Positions 8,557 to 18,112 are shown, counted from the stretch's first letter. The stretch is DNA of 64,000 nt from Streptomyces sp. NBC_00459 (GCF_036013955.1 NZ_CP107903.1:3968001-4032000); one strand, 5' to 3'. The notes: generated by a model not told the origin, from the sequence alone. Numbers and translations: made by a program.

Positions 8557-10142
8557 TGGCTCGCAGCGGTTTCAGGGGTTTCGGGGCGTGGCTGCGCGAG
8601 GGGGTGTGGGCGATCCCGCTGCGCCGCTATCTGGCCTTGTTGGTCACGGCGGCGCTGGTGACCGGTATCGGCTTCGCGGTCAGGGCCCTCACGCACGACG
8701 ACCGCTCCTGCGCGCCGGGGGTCGTGCGGCCGGCGGGCAGCGACGAGTGCGTGGGTGTGTCGACGACCGACTACTCCTTCGGCCGGAAGCAACTCGCCGA
8801 CACGATCAGGGCGATCGACCGCGAGAACGACTCCCTCAGGAGTGGCTATGTCACCGTCGCCCTGTTCGAGCCGTTCACCGCGACCGACGACGACAACCTC
8901 GGGGATGTGCTGCACGAGCTCCAGGGCGCGTATCTCGCCCAGTGGAAGGTGAACCACGACGCGAACGGCGAGGGTCCGCCGATCCGGCTGGTGCTCGCCA
9001 ACCCGGGCCGTACGGGCGCCCATTGGGAGCACACGGTCGACCAGCTGGAGCGGATGACGACGACCTCGGACCGGCTGCGCGCGGTCACCGGCATAGGGCT
9101 GAGCACGGAGGAGAACACCCGGGCAGTGAAGGAGCTGACGAGGCGCGGTATCCCCGTCGTCGGCACGTCCATCACGGCCGACAGCCTCGCCAACGGCCAA
9201 CAGGGCAACCCCGATGGCCTGAAGCCCTTCCCGGGGCTGGCCCGCACCGCCCCCACCAACACCGACGAGGCCCGCGCGCTCGCCTCCTTCGCCAAGGTGG
9301 CGGCCGACAAGGCGGTGCTGGTCTACGACGATCCGGGCGACCCGTACACGCTCACACTCCAGGCGTCGTTCGAGAAGCTCCTGACGGGCTCGCGCTACCA
9401 GCCCTGGCCCTTCACCCCGCTCGCCGACCGCACCGAGGAGGGGACCACCGCCAACGACTTCCGGCAGATCAGGGAGCTGGTGTGCGACACCGCGCCCGGC
9501 GTGAACACCATCCTGTTCGCCGGACGCCACACCCAGCTGCGCCAGTTCATCAACGCGCTCGGCGAACGAGGCTGCCAGCAACGGGAGTTCACCATCCTGA
9601 CCGGTGACGACGCCTCGTACCTCACCGGCGACAGGAAGCTCGACCCCGAAGCCCTCAAGCACGGCATCTCGGTGCGCTACGGCGCCCTCGCCCACCCGGA
9701 CGCCTGGATCAAGAACCCCCCGAAGACCGGGGGTTCGGCGACGGACGCCCAGGACCTGAACGAACTGCTGAGCGCCGCCCAGGCCAACAGGACCGCCAAG
9801 AGCGACAGGCCTTCACCGATCGGCCCCATCGACCTGGAGGACGGCCAACTCATCATCGCGTACGACGCGATGCGGCTCACCGTCGAGGGCGTCCGCGAGG
9901 CCACACCCCGCGGCCGGAGCGCGCCGACACTCGCCGACGTGGGCGACGAGTGGACGCTCATCAAGGGCTCGTCGGGGCGGGTGAACGGCGCGAGCGGCTG
10001 GATCTGCCTGGACAACTACGGCAACCCGTACGACAAGGCCGTACCGATCGTGGAACTGACCCCCGACCGGCATGCCCGCTTCGTGGAGATCGCCTGGCCG
10101 ACGGGCAGGCCCCCGGAGAAGGACTGCCTGCCGCCGTCGTAA
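8556..10142 (+). CDS. Membrane-anchored type-1 periplasmic-binding-fold protein
   Basis: A 528-residue protein. The start is fixed by the one-base overlap with the upstream stop. One hydrophobic segment at residues about 23-44 (YLALLVTAALVTGIGFAVRA) follows basic residues and there is no lipobox, so it should be an N-in, C-out anchored protein. The outer part resembles branched-chain amino acid binding proteins (type-1 fold): alternating strands such as AVTGIGLSTEE, GIPVVGTSITAD, the phrase APTNTDEARALASFAK, KAVLVYDDPGD and NTILFAGRHTQL. No permease or transport ATPase is nearby, so it is more likely a sensor or receptor for the NTPase than an importer component. Two cysteine pairs in the outer domain could form disulfides. 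The gene converges with ccsB, 16 bases away. Confidence 0.7.
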   Translation: MARSGFRGFGAWLREGVWAIPLRRYLALLVTAALVTGIGFAVRALTHDDRSCAPGVVRPAGSDECVGVSTTDYSFGRKQLADTIRAIDRENDSLRSGYVTVALFEPFTATDDDNLGDVLHELQGAYLAQWKVNHDANGEGPPIRLVLANPGRTGAHWEHTVDQLERMTTTSDRLRAVTGIGLSTEENTRAVKELTRRGIPVVGTSITADSLANGQQGNPDGLKPFPGLARTAPTNTDEARALASFAKVAADKAVLVYDDPGDPYTLTLQASFEKLLTGSRYQPWPFTPLADRTEEGTTANDFRQIRELVCDTAPGVNTILFAGRHTQLRQFINALGERGCQQREFTILTGDDASYLTGDRKLDPEALKHGISVRYGALAHPDAWIKNPPKTGGSATDAQDLNELLSAAQANRTAKSDRPSPIGPIDLEDGQLIIAYDAMRLTVEGVREATPRGRSAPTLADVGDEWTLIKGSSGRVNGASGWICLDNYGNPYDKAVPIVELTPDRHARFVEIAWPTGRPPEKDCLPPS

Positions 10143-10158
10143 CCGCTGTCTCCGCTGC

Positions 10159-11286
10159 TCAGACGCCCGCGTACGAGTGCTTGCCGCTGACGAAGATGTT
10201 GACGCCGTAGTAGTTGAAGAGGAAGCACGCGAACGCGATCAGGGCGATGTACGCGGCCTTGCGGCCCTTCCAGCCGGCCGTGGCGCGGGCGTGCAGGTAG
10301 GTGGCGTAGGCGACCCAGGTGATGAACGCCCAGGTCTCCTTGGGGTCCCAGCCCCAGTAGCGGCCCCAGGCGTCGCCCGCCCAGATGGCGCCCGCGATGA
10401 TCGTGAACGTCCACAGCGGGAAGACGGCGGCGTTGACGCGGTACGAGAACTTGTCGAGTGACGCCGAGGCGGGCAGCCGCTCCATGACGGAGGTCGCGAA
10501 GGTGCCGGGCTTGCCGCCGGACGCGAGCTTGTTCTCGTAGGAGTCCTTGAAGAGGTACAGGATCGTGGCGACCGCGCCCACGTAGAAGACGGCGCCGCAG
10601 AGGATCGCCGTGGAGACGTGGATGTACAGCCAGTACGAGTGGAGTGCGGGAACGAGCTGGTCACTGGCGGTGTACAGGACGGTGACCGCGAGACCGAGGT
10701 CGAGCAGGACGGTCGTGACCAGGGGGAGGCCGAGCCAGCGGATGTCCTTCTTCAGCGCGAGGAAGACGAGGTACACACCCACGGCGGTGGTCGAGAAGGT
10801 GAGGTTGAACTCGTACATGTTGCCCCACGGCGCCCGCTGCACGGACAGCGCGCGGGCCAGCACCCCGGCGAACTCCACGAGGAACGCGACCACGGTCAGG
10901 GACACGGCGATACGCCCGTACAGGTCGCCCTGCTCGTCCCCGCCATGGGCCCCGGGCCCGTCCGGCACGTCCCGGGCCCCGGCCGCGGCCCGCACGACGA
11001 CCTTCGGCCGCTCCAGTACGGCGGTCCCGCCGGCGTTCTTGACGGTCACCTCCGGTGCCTTCGCCCCGGCCGCCCCGGCCGGCTTCGCGGTGAGCGCGGC
11101 GGCCGTACGGCTGACCTTGCTGCGGCTGCCGAAGATCCACTCGGCGATGTAGGTGAAGAAGGCCAGGGTGTAGACGGCCATCGACGAGTAGATCAGCGTG
11201 TTGCTGATGTTCGCGAGGTGCTCGTTGGTCGCGGTGGCGAGAGTCGTCGCGTGTGCGAGGTCGGTCGCGGTGGCGAGAGCAGACAT
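10159..11286 (-). CDS. ccsB: Cytochrome c biogenesis protein CcsB (CcsA/ResC type)
   Basis: A 375-residue polytopic membrane protein of system II cytochrome c maturation. With ResB it carries haem across the membrane and attaches it to CxxCH of apocytochromes. The tryptophan-rich haem-handling motif is visible as WGRYWGWDPKETWAFITW, and GNMYEFNLTF is typical of the family. About eight membrane segments are seen, with a hydrophilic, Ala/Gly/Pro-rich insert around residues 60-100. The ATG follows directly on the TAA of resB (no intervening base), so it is the last gene of the tlpA-ccdA-resB-ccsB operon. Confidence 0.93.
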   Translation of the reverse strand: MSALATATDLAHATTLATATNEHLANISNTLIYSSMAVYTLAFFTYIAEWIFGSRSKVSRTAAALTAKPAGAAGAKAPEVTVKNAGGTAVLERPKVVVRAAAGARDVPDGPGAHGGDEQGDLYGRIAVSLTVVAFLVEFAGVLARALSVQRAPWGNMYEFNLTFSTTAVGVYLVFLALKKDIRWLGLPLVTTVLLDLGLAVTVLYTASDQLVPALHSYWLYIHVSTAILCGAVFYVGAVATILYLFKDSYENKLASGGKPGTFATSVMERLPASASLDKFSYRVNAAVFPLWTFTIIAGAIWAGDAWGRYWGWDPKETWAFITWVAYATYLHARATAGWKGRKAAYIALIAFACFLFNYYGVNIFVSGKHSYAGV

Positions 11287-13032
11287 TTACTTCTCAGCCC
11301 CTTCAGCAGGTACGACGGTGGGGTCGGGGGTGGGGTCGGGGGTGGTGGCATCGGAATCGGAGTCGGCATCGGGGGCGCCGGGCGCCTGGTCGTACAGGGT
11401 TCCCGCGAGGTCGCCGAGCTCCTCGGGAACCTTGGCGGACTCGCTGCGGCCGAGGCCGCCCATCTCGACGACGGTGACGCCGCCCTGGCCCTTCACCGCC
11501 CGCACCCACACCCTTCGGCGCTGGATGAACAGGGAGCCGGCGAGGCCGAAGATGGCGACGATCGCGCCGCCGAGCGCCCAGCCGGCGGCGGGCTGCCGGG
11601 TGACCTGGAAGTTGGCCCACTCCTTGGTGCCCTGGTAGGTGATCGAACCGGCACCGTTCGGGAGCTGCATGGTCTCGCCGGGCTTCAGGTTCTCGCGCAC
11701 CTGCTGGCCCTTGGCGTCCTTGTACGCCTTCATGTGGGTCTTGTCGAGCTGGTACACGCTCTGCGGGAGACCCGCGTCGACCCCGAGGTCCCCGTGGTAG
11801 GGCGCCAGGTTCAGTACCGGGTTCTCCAGCGAGGGGAACTGCGAGGCGACCTCGTTGCCCGGAACGTAGGTGGGCAGGAAGAAGGCCTGGATGCCGAGCT
11901 GTTCCTCGACGCCCTTGGGATCGCGGTAGCCGTCCATGACCTTGATCGCGCCGGAGGAGGTGACGTTGGAGTCGAGGGGCAGGAGAGCGACGGCCTGGTC
12001 GAAGACGATGTCGCCCTTGCCGTCGCGGACGGTGATGACGGGCGCGTAGCCGTGAGCGGTGAGGTAGACCTTCGAGTCGCCGATCACCAGCGGCTCGTTG
12101 ACCTTGACGGTGCGCTTCTTGGCCTTGCCGTAGGCGCCCACGCTGTAGTCGACGTCGGCCTGGTAGGTGCGCGGGGTGCCGCGGTTGGGGCCGGTCGTCT
12201 CGTACGTGCCCTTGAAGTCCTTCAGGTGGAAGCTGAAGGGGTCGAGGTCGTCGGTGTCGAAGAGGGTGCCGGACTTGAAGTCGTCGTACTGGGTGAGCGT
12301 GTTGGAGAAGCCGCCGCCCTCGATGATCAGGCTGTTGCCCTCGGACTTGTAGAGCTGGCCCCAGGCGAAGGCGGTCAGCATCACGATCAGCGCGATGTGG
12401 AAGGCGAGGTTGCCGACCTCGCGCAGATAGCCCTTCTCGGCGGCGACCGCGTCCCCGGCGAGATGGGCGCGGAAGCGGCGCTGCTTCAGCAGTACGAGGG
12501 CTGCCTCGCGGACCTGCTCGGGCTCGGCCTCCGTACGCCACGTCGTGTACGCGGGCAGCCGGGTCAGGCGGCGGGGCGCGCCCGGCGGGCGGCTGCGCAG
12601 CTGGCCCACGAACTGCCAGGTGCGGGGCACGATGCAGCCGATGAGCGAGACGAAGAGCAGGATGTAGATCGCCGAGAACCACACCGAGCTGTAGACGTGG
12701 AACAGGCCGAGCTTGTCGTAGAGCGGCCCCAGGAAGCTGTGCCGCTGCATGAAGTCGGCGACCTTGGTCTCGTCCGTCCCGGACTGCGGGATCAGCGAGC
12801 CGGGGATCGCCCCGAGCGACAGCAGGAACAGCAGCAGCAGCGCGACCCGCATCGAGGTGAGCTGGCGCCAGAACCAGCGGGCCCAGCCGATGACGCCCAG
12901 GGAGGGCAGTCCGGGAGCCTCCTCCTGGGGGGCGGTGGACAGCTGGGAGCCGGCGGCGCCGAGTTCTTCCTGGTCGTCGTTGTTCCCGGGCGCGGGGGCA
13001 GAGGTGCCGCCGGTGGTGGTGCTGTTGCTCAT
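11287..13032 (-). CDS. resB: Cytochrome c biogenesis protein ResB
   Basis: A 581-residue ResB family protein, the partner of CcsB in system II. After a hydrophilic N-terminal region it has three close membrane segments (VALLLLFLLSLGAIPGSLIP; SAIYILLFVSLIGCIV; NLAFHIALIVMLTAFAWG), a large outer domain, and a last membrane segment near residue 500 (GWALGGAIVAIFGLAGSLFI). This is the standard ResB topology. The C-terminal tail is rich in Asp, Pro and Thr. Its start is three bases after the ccdA stop. Active at the cytoplasmic membrane with its large domain outside. Confidence 0.93.
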   Translation of the reverse strand: MSNSTTTGGTSAPAPGNNDDQEELGAAGSQLSTAPQEEAPGLPSLGVIGWARWFWRQLTSMRVALLLLFLLSLGAIPGSLIPQSGTDETKVADFMQRHSFLGPLYDKLGLFHVYSSVWFSAIYILLFVSLIGCIVPRTWQFVGQLRSRPPGAPRRLTRLPAYTTWRTEAEPEQVREAALVLLKQRRFRAHLAGDAVAAEKGYLREVGNLAFHIALIVMLTAFAWGQLYKSEGNSLIIEGGGFSNTLTQYDDFKSGTLFDTDDLDPFSFHLKDFKGTYETTGPNRGTPRTYQADVDYSVGAYGKAKKRTVKVNEPLVIGDSKVYLTAHGYAPVITVRDGKGDIVFDQAVALLPLDSNVTSSGAIKVMDGYRDPKGVEEQLGIQAFFLPTYVPGNEVASQFPSLENPVLNLAPYHGDLGVDAGLPQSVYQLDKTHMKAYKDAKGQQVRENLKPGETMQLPNGAGSITYQGTKEWANFQVTRQPAAGWALGGAIVAIFGLAGSLFIQRRRVWVRAVKGQGGVTVVEMGGLGRSESAKVPEELGDLAGTLYDQAPGAPDADSDSDATTPDPTPDPTVVPAEGAEK

Positions 13033-13035
13033 CGG

Positions 13036-13833
13036 TCAGATCCCCACAGTGAAGCCGTTGGACCAGGTCTGCATCTCCTGCACCAGACGGTCCCACGCGC
13101 CGGTAAGGAGCAGCACACCGGTAAGGATCATCATCGTGCCGCCGATGCGCATGACCCACACATAGTGGCGCTTGACCCAGCCGAAGGCACCGAGCGCCCT
13201 GCGGAAGGCGACCGCGGCGAGCACGAAGGGCACGCCGAGGCCGATGCAGTAGGCGACCGTCAGTACGGCCCCGCGCCCCGCGCTGGCCTGGTCGAAGGCG
13301 AGGCTGTTGACGGAGGCGAGGGTCGGGCCGATGCAGGGCGTCCAGCCGATGCCGAACAGCGCGCCGAGGAGGGGGGCGCCGACCAGTCCGGCGGCGGGCT
13401 TCCTGTGGAAGCGGAACTCTCGCTGGGTGAGCCAGGGCATCAGGCCCATGTAGAAGACACCCATGAGGATCATGAGGACGCCGAGCACCTTGGACAGCGT
13501 GCCCTGGTGCTCCTGCAGCGTCTGCCCGAAGTAGCCGAACAGGGCTCCCGTGGACACGAACACGGCGGTGAACCCGAGCACGAAGAGCGAGGCCCCGGCG
13601 ACCATCCGCCCGCGGCGGGCCTCGCCGAGATCGGTGCCGGTGACGCCGGTGACGTACGACAGATAGCCGGGTACGAGGGGCAGCACGCACGGCGAGAAGA
13701 AGGAGACGAGGCCGCCGAGGAGGGCGATGGGGAGGGCCAGTATCAGGGCCCCGTTCAGCACGGTCCTGTTGGCCTCGGGGACGGAGGCGGCGAGCGTGAG
13801 CACGCCGGTCACGTCCGTGATCACTCCGCTCAC
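13036..13833 (-). CDS. ccdA: CcdA-type thiol-disulfide transmembrane transporter
   Basis: A 265-residue, six-segment membrane protein of the CcdA/DsbD-beta family that passes electrons from cytoplasmic thioredoxin to outside thiol proteins. The two functional cysteines are visible in FFSPCVLPLVPGYLSYV and GIGWTPCIGPTLASV. It starts with GTG one base after the stop of the TlpA-like gene, showing tight coupling; the likely electron acceptor is that lipoprotein. It is needed to keep the CxxCH of apocytochrome c reduced for haem attachment. Confidence 0.93.
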   Translation of the reverse strand: MSGVITDVTGVLTLAASVPEANRTVLNGALILALPIALLGGLVSFFSPCVLPLVPGYLSYVTGVTGTDLGEARRGRMVAGASLFVLGFTAVFVSTGALFGYFGQTLQEHQGTLSKVLGVLMILMGVFYMGLMPWLTQREFRFHRKPAAGLVGAPLLGALFGIGWTPCIGPTLASVNSLAFDQASAGRGAVLTVAYCIGLGVPFVLAAVAFRRALGAFGWVKRHYVWVMRIGGTMMILTGVLLLTGAWDRLVQEMQTWSNGFTVGI

Positions 13834-13834
13834 G

Positions 13835-14488
13835 TCACTTCTCCGCGAGGACGGGCTTGAGCATCTTGCGGAGGTTGTCCTCGCTGAGCGCCTGGAGCGA
13901 ACGGGCGGCGATCCGGCCCTGCCGGTCGAGGACCAGCGTGGAGGGGATCGCCTTCGGGTTGAGCGTGCCCTTCTTGAAGCGGAGCATCAGCTTGCCCGTG
14001 GGGTCGTACAGACTCGGGTACGTGACGCCGTACTGCTTCTCGAAGGCGACCGCCGGACGGGTCTCGCCGTCGCGGGTGTTGATGCCGACGAACTGGACGC
14101 CCTGGTCCTTGAGGTCGGCGGAGACCGCGACGAAGTTCTTCGCCTCCAGGCGGCAGGGCCCGCACCACGAACCCCACACGTTGAGGACGACGATCTTGCC
14201 CTTGTAGTCGGCGACGTCGAGCTGCTTGCCGTCGATGGTCGGCCCGGAGAGGTCGGGGGCGGCGACCCGCTTGCCCTGGGCCACCGTGGCGATGACGCCG
14301 TCGGTACCGGTGACGAAGTTGGTGTCGCCGGAACCCCCGGACGTACCGCCGGAGGTGCACGCGGTCAGGGCCAGCGCGGAAGCGGCGACCGCGGCGGTGA
14401 ACAGGGCGGCCCGGCGGCTACGGACATGGCCACGGGCACGGTTCAGGGGTCGGTCCGGGAAGAGGGAGACGCGGCTGGCGGCACTCAT
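13835..14488 (-). CDS. TlpA/ResA-like thiol-disulfide lipoprotein
   Basis: A 217-residue lipoprotein. After a basic stretch there is a hydrophobic signal with lipobox LALTAC, so the mature protein is anchored outside by the lipid-bearing Cys. The thioredoxin-fold domain (residues about 75-215) carries the active site WGSWCGPCRLEA and a cis-proline segment KAIPSTLVLD. It most likely reduces apocytochrome c or a related thiol protein, using electrons from CcdA. First gene of the four-gene cytochrome c maturation operon. Confidence 0.9.
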   Translation of the reverse strand: MSAASRVSLFPDRPLNRARGHVRSRRAALFTAAVAASALALTACTSGGTSGGSGDTNFVTGTDGVIATVAQGKRVAAPDLSGPTIDGKQLDVADYKGKIVVLNVWGSWCGPCRLEAKNFVAVSADLKDQGVQFVGINTRDGETRPAVAFEKQYGVTYPSLYDPTGKLMLRFKKGTLNPKAIPSTLVLDRQGRIAARSLQALSEDNLRKMLKPVLAEK

Positions 14489-14554
14489 GTGAAAAGTTTC
14501 GCATGTCCGTTCCGAGGATCTTGCGCACCCCCCTTGCGGGCGGAAACCCGCATT

Positions 14555-15886
14555 TCAGGCGGCGTTTCCGGTCCCCGTCGTGCCCCCGGTCGCGGTCTTC
14601 TTCGGATCGGCCAGGAACCCCTGCCAGCCGCCCACCGGCGGCTGCCCGACATCGAGGGTCCGCAGCTTCTCCAGCACCTCGGGCTTCTGTACGTCCAGCC
14701 AGTCGACGAACTGCCGGAAGGAGACGAGCCGGATGTCCTCGCCCTTCTCCTTCTCCCGCGCGATGTGCTTGAGGGCGGCTTCGACGGCGTCCATGTAGAT
14801 GCCGCCGTTCCAGTGCTCGAAGTGGTTGCCGATGAAGAAGGGGGCACGGTTGGTCTCGTACGCCCGCTGGAAACCGGCGATGTAGGAGCCCGTCGCCTGC
14901 TCGCGCCAGGCGGGGTAGTTGTAGGCGGGGGCGTTGGTCGAGTTGATCGACTGGTTGGCCAGGATGTTGTAGTCCATCGACAGGACCTCGAACTTGTGGC
15001 CGGGGAAAGGTATCGCCTGGAGGGGGAGGTCCCAGACGCCCCCGTTCTTCGTGGGCCACACCTGCCGGCCGCCGGGCGAGGAGGCGTCGTAGCGCCAACC
15101 GAGTTCGCGGGCGGTGGGCAGCAGGTTGTTCTGGCCGAGGAGACAGGGCGTACGGCCGCCGATGAGCTCCTTGTCGTAGTCGAAGGGGAGCGCGGGCAGG
15201 TCGGTCCACCCGGTGTTGGTGCGCCACTCCTTCACGAAGCCCTTGGCCTGCTGTATCTCGCTGCGCCACTGCTGGGGCGTCCAGTTGGCGACCGTGCCGT
15301 ACCCGGAGCAGAAGTGGCCGTTGAAGTGGGTGCCTATCTCGTGGCCGTCGAGCCAGGCCTGCCGGACGTTGGTGAGGGTCGCCTTGACGTGGTCGTCGGT
15401 GAGGTAGCCGATGTCGGAGGCGCCGGGGGCGTTGTTCGGCGGGAGGTACTTGCGCTTCTGCGACTCGGGGAGGAGGTAGAGCCCGGAGAGGAAGAAGGTC
15501 ATGTGGGCGCCGTGCGTCTTCGCGAGGTCGAGGAAGCGCGGGAAGAGTCCGTTGCCGACCTCCCCCGCACCGTCCCAGGAGAAGATCACGAACTGCGGCG
15601 GGGTCTGCCCGGCCTCCAACGGCACGGGCCTGCCGGGCTGGTGGGGCTGCCTGCCGGTGAACGAGGTGGAGCCGTCACCGATGGGCCTGGCGGCGGGGGC
15701 GGTGTGGCCGGTGGAGGACGGCTTGCCGGAAGGTCGGTCGCCGGTGGAACCTCCGGACCCGTTCGACCCCTCTCCCAGTACGGTTCCGCAGCCGGCAGTA
15801 CCCAGAGCGGCGGCGGCACCGAGGCCGAGCCCGAGCGCGCCCCGTCGGCTGAAACCACCGACGCCGTCACCGTTCTTGCCGTGCAT
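14555..15886 (-). CDS. Secreted polysaccharide deacetylase-like lipoprotein
   Basis: A 443-residue protein. The N-terminus has FSRRGALGLGLGAAAALG ending in a TAGC lipobox, that is a twin-arginine-like lipoprotein signal, then a long Gly/Ser/Pro-rich linker (about residues 35-95). The catalytic domain resembles the NodB/polysaccharide deacetylase fold: the usual TFDDG strand appears as VIFSWDGAGE, and the metal-binding H-x3-H appears as HEIGTHFNGHF. The acidic pair is reduced to a single Asp, so activity could differ from classical members. It probably acts on cell-wall or extracellular glycan. It sits 66 bases upstream of the TlpA-like gene on the same strand, possibly within the same transcription unit. 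Confidence 0.8.
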   Translation of the reverse strand: MHGKNGDGVGGFSRRGALGLGLGAAAALGTAGCGTVLGEGSNGSGGSTGDRPSGKPSSTGHTAPAARPIGDGSTSFTGRQPHQPGRPVPLEAGQTPPQFVIFSWDGAGEVGNGLFPRFLDLAKTHGAHMTFFLSGLYLLPESQKRKYLPPNNAPGASDIGYLTDDHVKATLTNVRQAWLDGHEIGTHFNGHFCSGYGTVANWTPQQWRSEIQQAKGFVKEWRTNTGWTDLPALPFDYDKELIGGRTPCLLGQNNLLPTARELGWRYDASSPGGRQVWPTKNGGVWDLPLQAIPFPGHKFEVLSMDYNILANQSINSTNAPAYNYPAWREQATGSYIAGFQRAYETNRAPFFIGNHFEHWNGGIYMDAVEAALKHIAREKEKGEDIRLVSFRQFVDWLDVQKPEVLEKLRTLDVGQPPVGGWQGFLADPKKTATGGTTGTGNAA

Positions 15887-16037
15887 GGGATCCCCATTCG
15901 TCGTACTCGCTGATGGTCACCCAGTCAGAGGGCACGACGAACAGGGAGGTTCCCCGTATTGTCACGCACTTCGGAACAAATGCAACAAGTGTGTCACTAG
16001 TCACTCAAAGGGCGAAAGTTTCCGAAGCCTTGGTTGA

Positions 16038-16760
16038 TCAGGCCCCGAAAGCCTTGCTCTTCCCCTTCACCGGCTTGGCGCCCGCGAGGAGATGGGCCGG
16101 GACGAGGTCACGTGCGGGCTCGGTGTAGCCGACCGACACGATCTTGTCGCCGCGGTAGGTGAAGGTGGTGAGGGAGGCGAGCGTGCACTGCCGCTTGCGG
16201 GGGTCGTGCCAGAGCCGCCGCCGCTCCACATAGCTGCGCACGATCCAGATCGGCAGCTGATGACTGACGAGCACGGCCTCGTGCCCACGGGCGGCGTCCT
16301 TGGCGGCGTCCAGCGCCCCCATCATCCGCACGACCTGGTCGACGTACGGCTCCCCCCAGGACGGCTTGAAGGGGTTGACGAGGTGCTTCCAGTTCTCGGG
16401 CCGCTTCAGGGCGCCGTCCCCGACGCCGAAGGTCTTGCCCTGGAAGACGTTCTCGGCCTCCAGGAGCCGCGCGTCGGAGGCGAGATCGAGCCCGTGCGCC
16501 TTGGCGATGGGCGTCGCGGTCTCCTGCGCCCGCTCCAGCGGGGAGGCGCAGACGTACGTCACATCACGCGGGGCGAGGTGCTCGGCGACCCGGTCGGCCA
16601 TCCGCCGGCCCAGCTCGGAGAGGTGGTAGCCCTCCAGCCGCCCGTACAACACCCCTTCGGGGTTGGCGACTTCGCCGTGCCGCATGAGGTGTACGACGGT
16701 GATGTCGCTGTTCGACCCGCTGCTGACGTCGTTGCCGGCGTCGTTGTTGATCTCGCTCAT
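16038..16760 (-). CDS. Histidine phosphatase family protein (phosphoglycerate mutase-like)
   Basis: A 240-residue cytoplasmic protein of the 2H-phosphatase superfamily. The phosphohistidine motif is VVHLMRHGEVANPEG (near residue 27), and the second histidine lies in AVLVSHQLPIWIVRSYVE. ASPLERAQETA is also typical. The N-terminus is a Ser/Asn-rich leader of about 20 residues. Substrate not predictable: such proteins dephosphorylate small metabolites or act as mutases. The ATG overlaps the hemL stop by four bases (ATGA), so it is coupled to haem biosynthesis. Confidence 0.88.
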   Translation of the reverse strand: MSEINNDAGNDVSSGSNSDITVVHLMRHGEVANPEGVLYGRLEGYHLSELGRRMADRVAEHLAPRDVTYVCASPLERAQETATPIAKAHGLDLASDARLLEAENVFQGKTFGVGDGALKRPENWKHLVNPFKPSWGEPYVDQVVRMMGALDAAKDAARGHEAVLVSHQLPIWIVRSYVERRRLWHDPRKRQCTLASLTTFTYRGDKIVSVGYTEPARDLVPAHLLAGAKPVKGKSKAFGA

Positions 16761-18112
16761 GCTGCCGTGGCCTCCGCCGCCGCACGGGCCGCCGCCGGAA
16801 GGGCGTCGGCGATTTTCTGGATGGCCCGCTCGTCGTGCGCCGTGGAGACGAACCAGGACTCGAAGGACGATGGCGGGAGATAGACGCCGTTCGCCAGCAT
16901 GGACTGGAAGAACGCGGTGAAGCGGAACGACTCCTGCGTCTTGGCGTCCTCGTAGTCACGCACCGGCCGGTCCGTGAAGAAGACGGAGAACATGTTGGAG
17001 GCGTTCTGCACGGTGTGCGCGACGCCCTCCTTGGTCAGCGCCTCGCCGACAAGCCCCTGGAGCTGCGCGGAGACCGCGTCGACAGTGACGTACGCGGCCT
17101 CGTCGAGCAGCCGCAGCTGGGCGAGCCCGGCGGCGGTGGCGATCGGGTTCCCGGAGAGGGTGCCGGCCTGGTAGACGGGCCCGACGGGAGCGAGGTGGGC
17201 CATGACGTCGGCGCGCCCCCCGAAGGCGGCGGCGGGGAACCCACCGCCCATGACCTTCCCGAAGGTCATGAGATCGGGCCGGACGCCATCGATCCCGAAC
17301 CAACCGCTGCGACTGGTCCGGAACCCGGTCATGACCTCGTCGGACACATACAGCGCACCATTCGCCGCGCAGGCGTCCCTGAGCCCCTGGTTGAACCCGG
17401 GCAGCGGCGGCACGACGCCCATGTTGCCCGGGGATGCCTCGGTGATCAGGCAGGCGATCTCGCCCGGGTGCGCGGCGAAGGCGGCGTGCACGGCGTCGAG
17501 GTCGTTGTAGGGGAGCACGATGGTGTCGCCGGCCTGGGCACCGGTGACGCCCGGGGTGTCGGGCAGCGCGAAGGTGGCCACTCCGCTCCCGGCGGCGGCG
17601 AGGAGCGAGTCGACGTGACCGTGGTAGCACCCGGCGAACTTGATCACCTTGGCTCGCCGGGTGAACCCACGGGCCAGCCGGATCGCGGACATGGTGGCCT
17701 CGGTCCCGCTGGACACGAGCCGCACCTGGTCGAGGGGGTCGATACGGGCGACCATCTCCTCGGCGAGAGCGACCTCGCCCTCCCCCGGCGTACCGAAGGA
17801 GGTACCGCGCGAGACGGCCTCCTGCACGGCGGCGATGACCTCCGGGCGGGAGTGCCCGAGGATCATCGGGCCCCAGGAACAGACGAGGTCGACGTACTCG
17901 CGCCCATCGGCGTCGGTGAGATACGGGCCACTCCCCGACACCATGAACCGGGGCGTACCGCCCACGGCGCGGAAGGCACGCACCGGCGAGTTGACGCCGC
18001 CGGGTGTGACGGCCGTCGCACGGTCGAAGAGGCCCTGCGAGACGGGCGCTTCGTATGAATAGGGCAACCCACTCGCCATTCCGCTGGCTGCCCCGCTAGA
18101 CGTTTCGCTCAT
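16757..18112 (-). CDS. hemL: Glutamate-1-semialdehyde 2,1-aminomutase
   Basis: A 451-residue PLP enzyme that converts glutamate-1-semialdehyde to 5-aminolevulinate in the C5 haem route. The PLP lysine is Lys286 in LMTFGKVMGGG, and SSGTEATMSAIRLARG, YHGHVDSLL and VSDEVMTGFR are hallmark segments. The first 15-20 residues are a non-conserved extension, and an internal ATG (residue 12) could also serve. It is the first gene of the overlapping hemL-phosphatase pair and lies on the same strand as the cytochrome c maturation genes downstream. Confidence 0.95.
   Translation of the reverse strand: MSETSSGAASGMASGLPYSYEAPVSQGLFDRATAVTPGGVNSPVRAFRAVGGTPRFMVSGSGPYLTDADGREYVDLVCSWGPMILGHSRPEVIAAVQEAVSRGTSFGTPGEGEVALAEEMVARIDPLDQVRLVSSGTEATMSAIRLARGFTRRAKVIKFAGCYHGHVDSLLAAAGSGVATFALPDTPGVTGAQAGDTIVLPYNDLDAVHAAFAAHPGEIACLITEASPGNMGVVPPLPGFNQGLRDACAANGALYVSDEVMTGFRTSRSGWFGIDGVRPDLMTFGKVMGGGFPAAAFGGRADVMAHLAPVGPVYQAGTLSGNPIATAAGLAQLRLLDEAAYVTVDAVSAQLQGLVGEALTKEGVAHTVQNASNMFSVFFTDRPVRDYEDAKTQESFRFTAFFQSMLANGVYLPPSSFESWFVSTAHDERAIQKIADALPAAARAAAEATAA

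Noticed and set aside
10618..13860. A 1,080-codon open frame on the plus strand
   Set aside because: It lies antiparallel to resB, ccsB and ccdA, whose motifs are unmistakable; the frame is a GC-bias shadow rich in Gly, Val, Glu and Arg with no family pattern.
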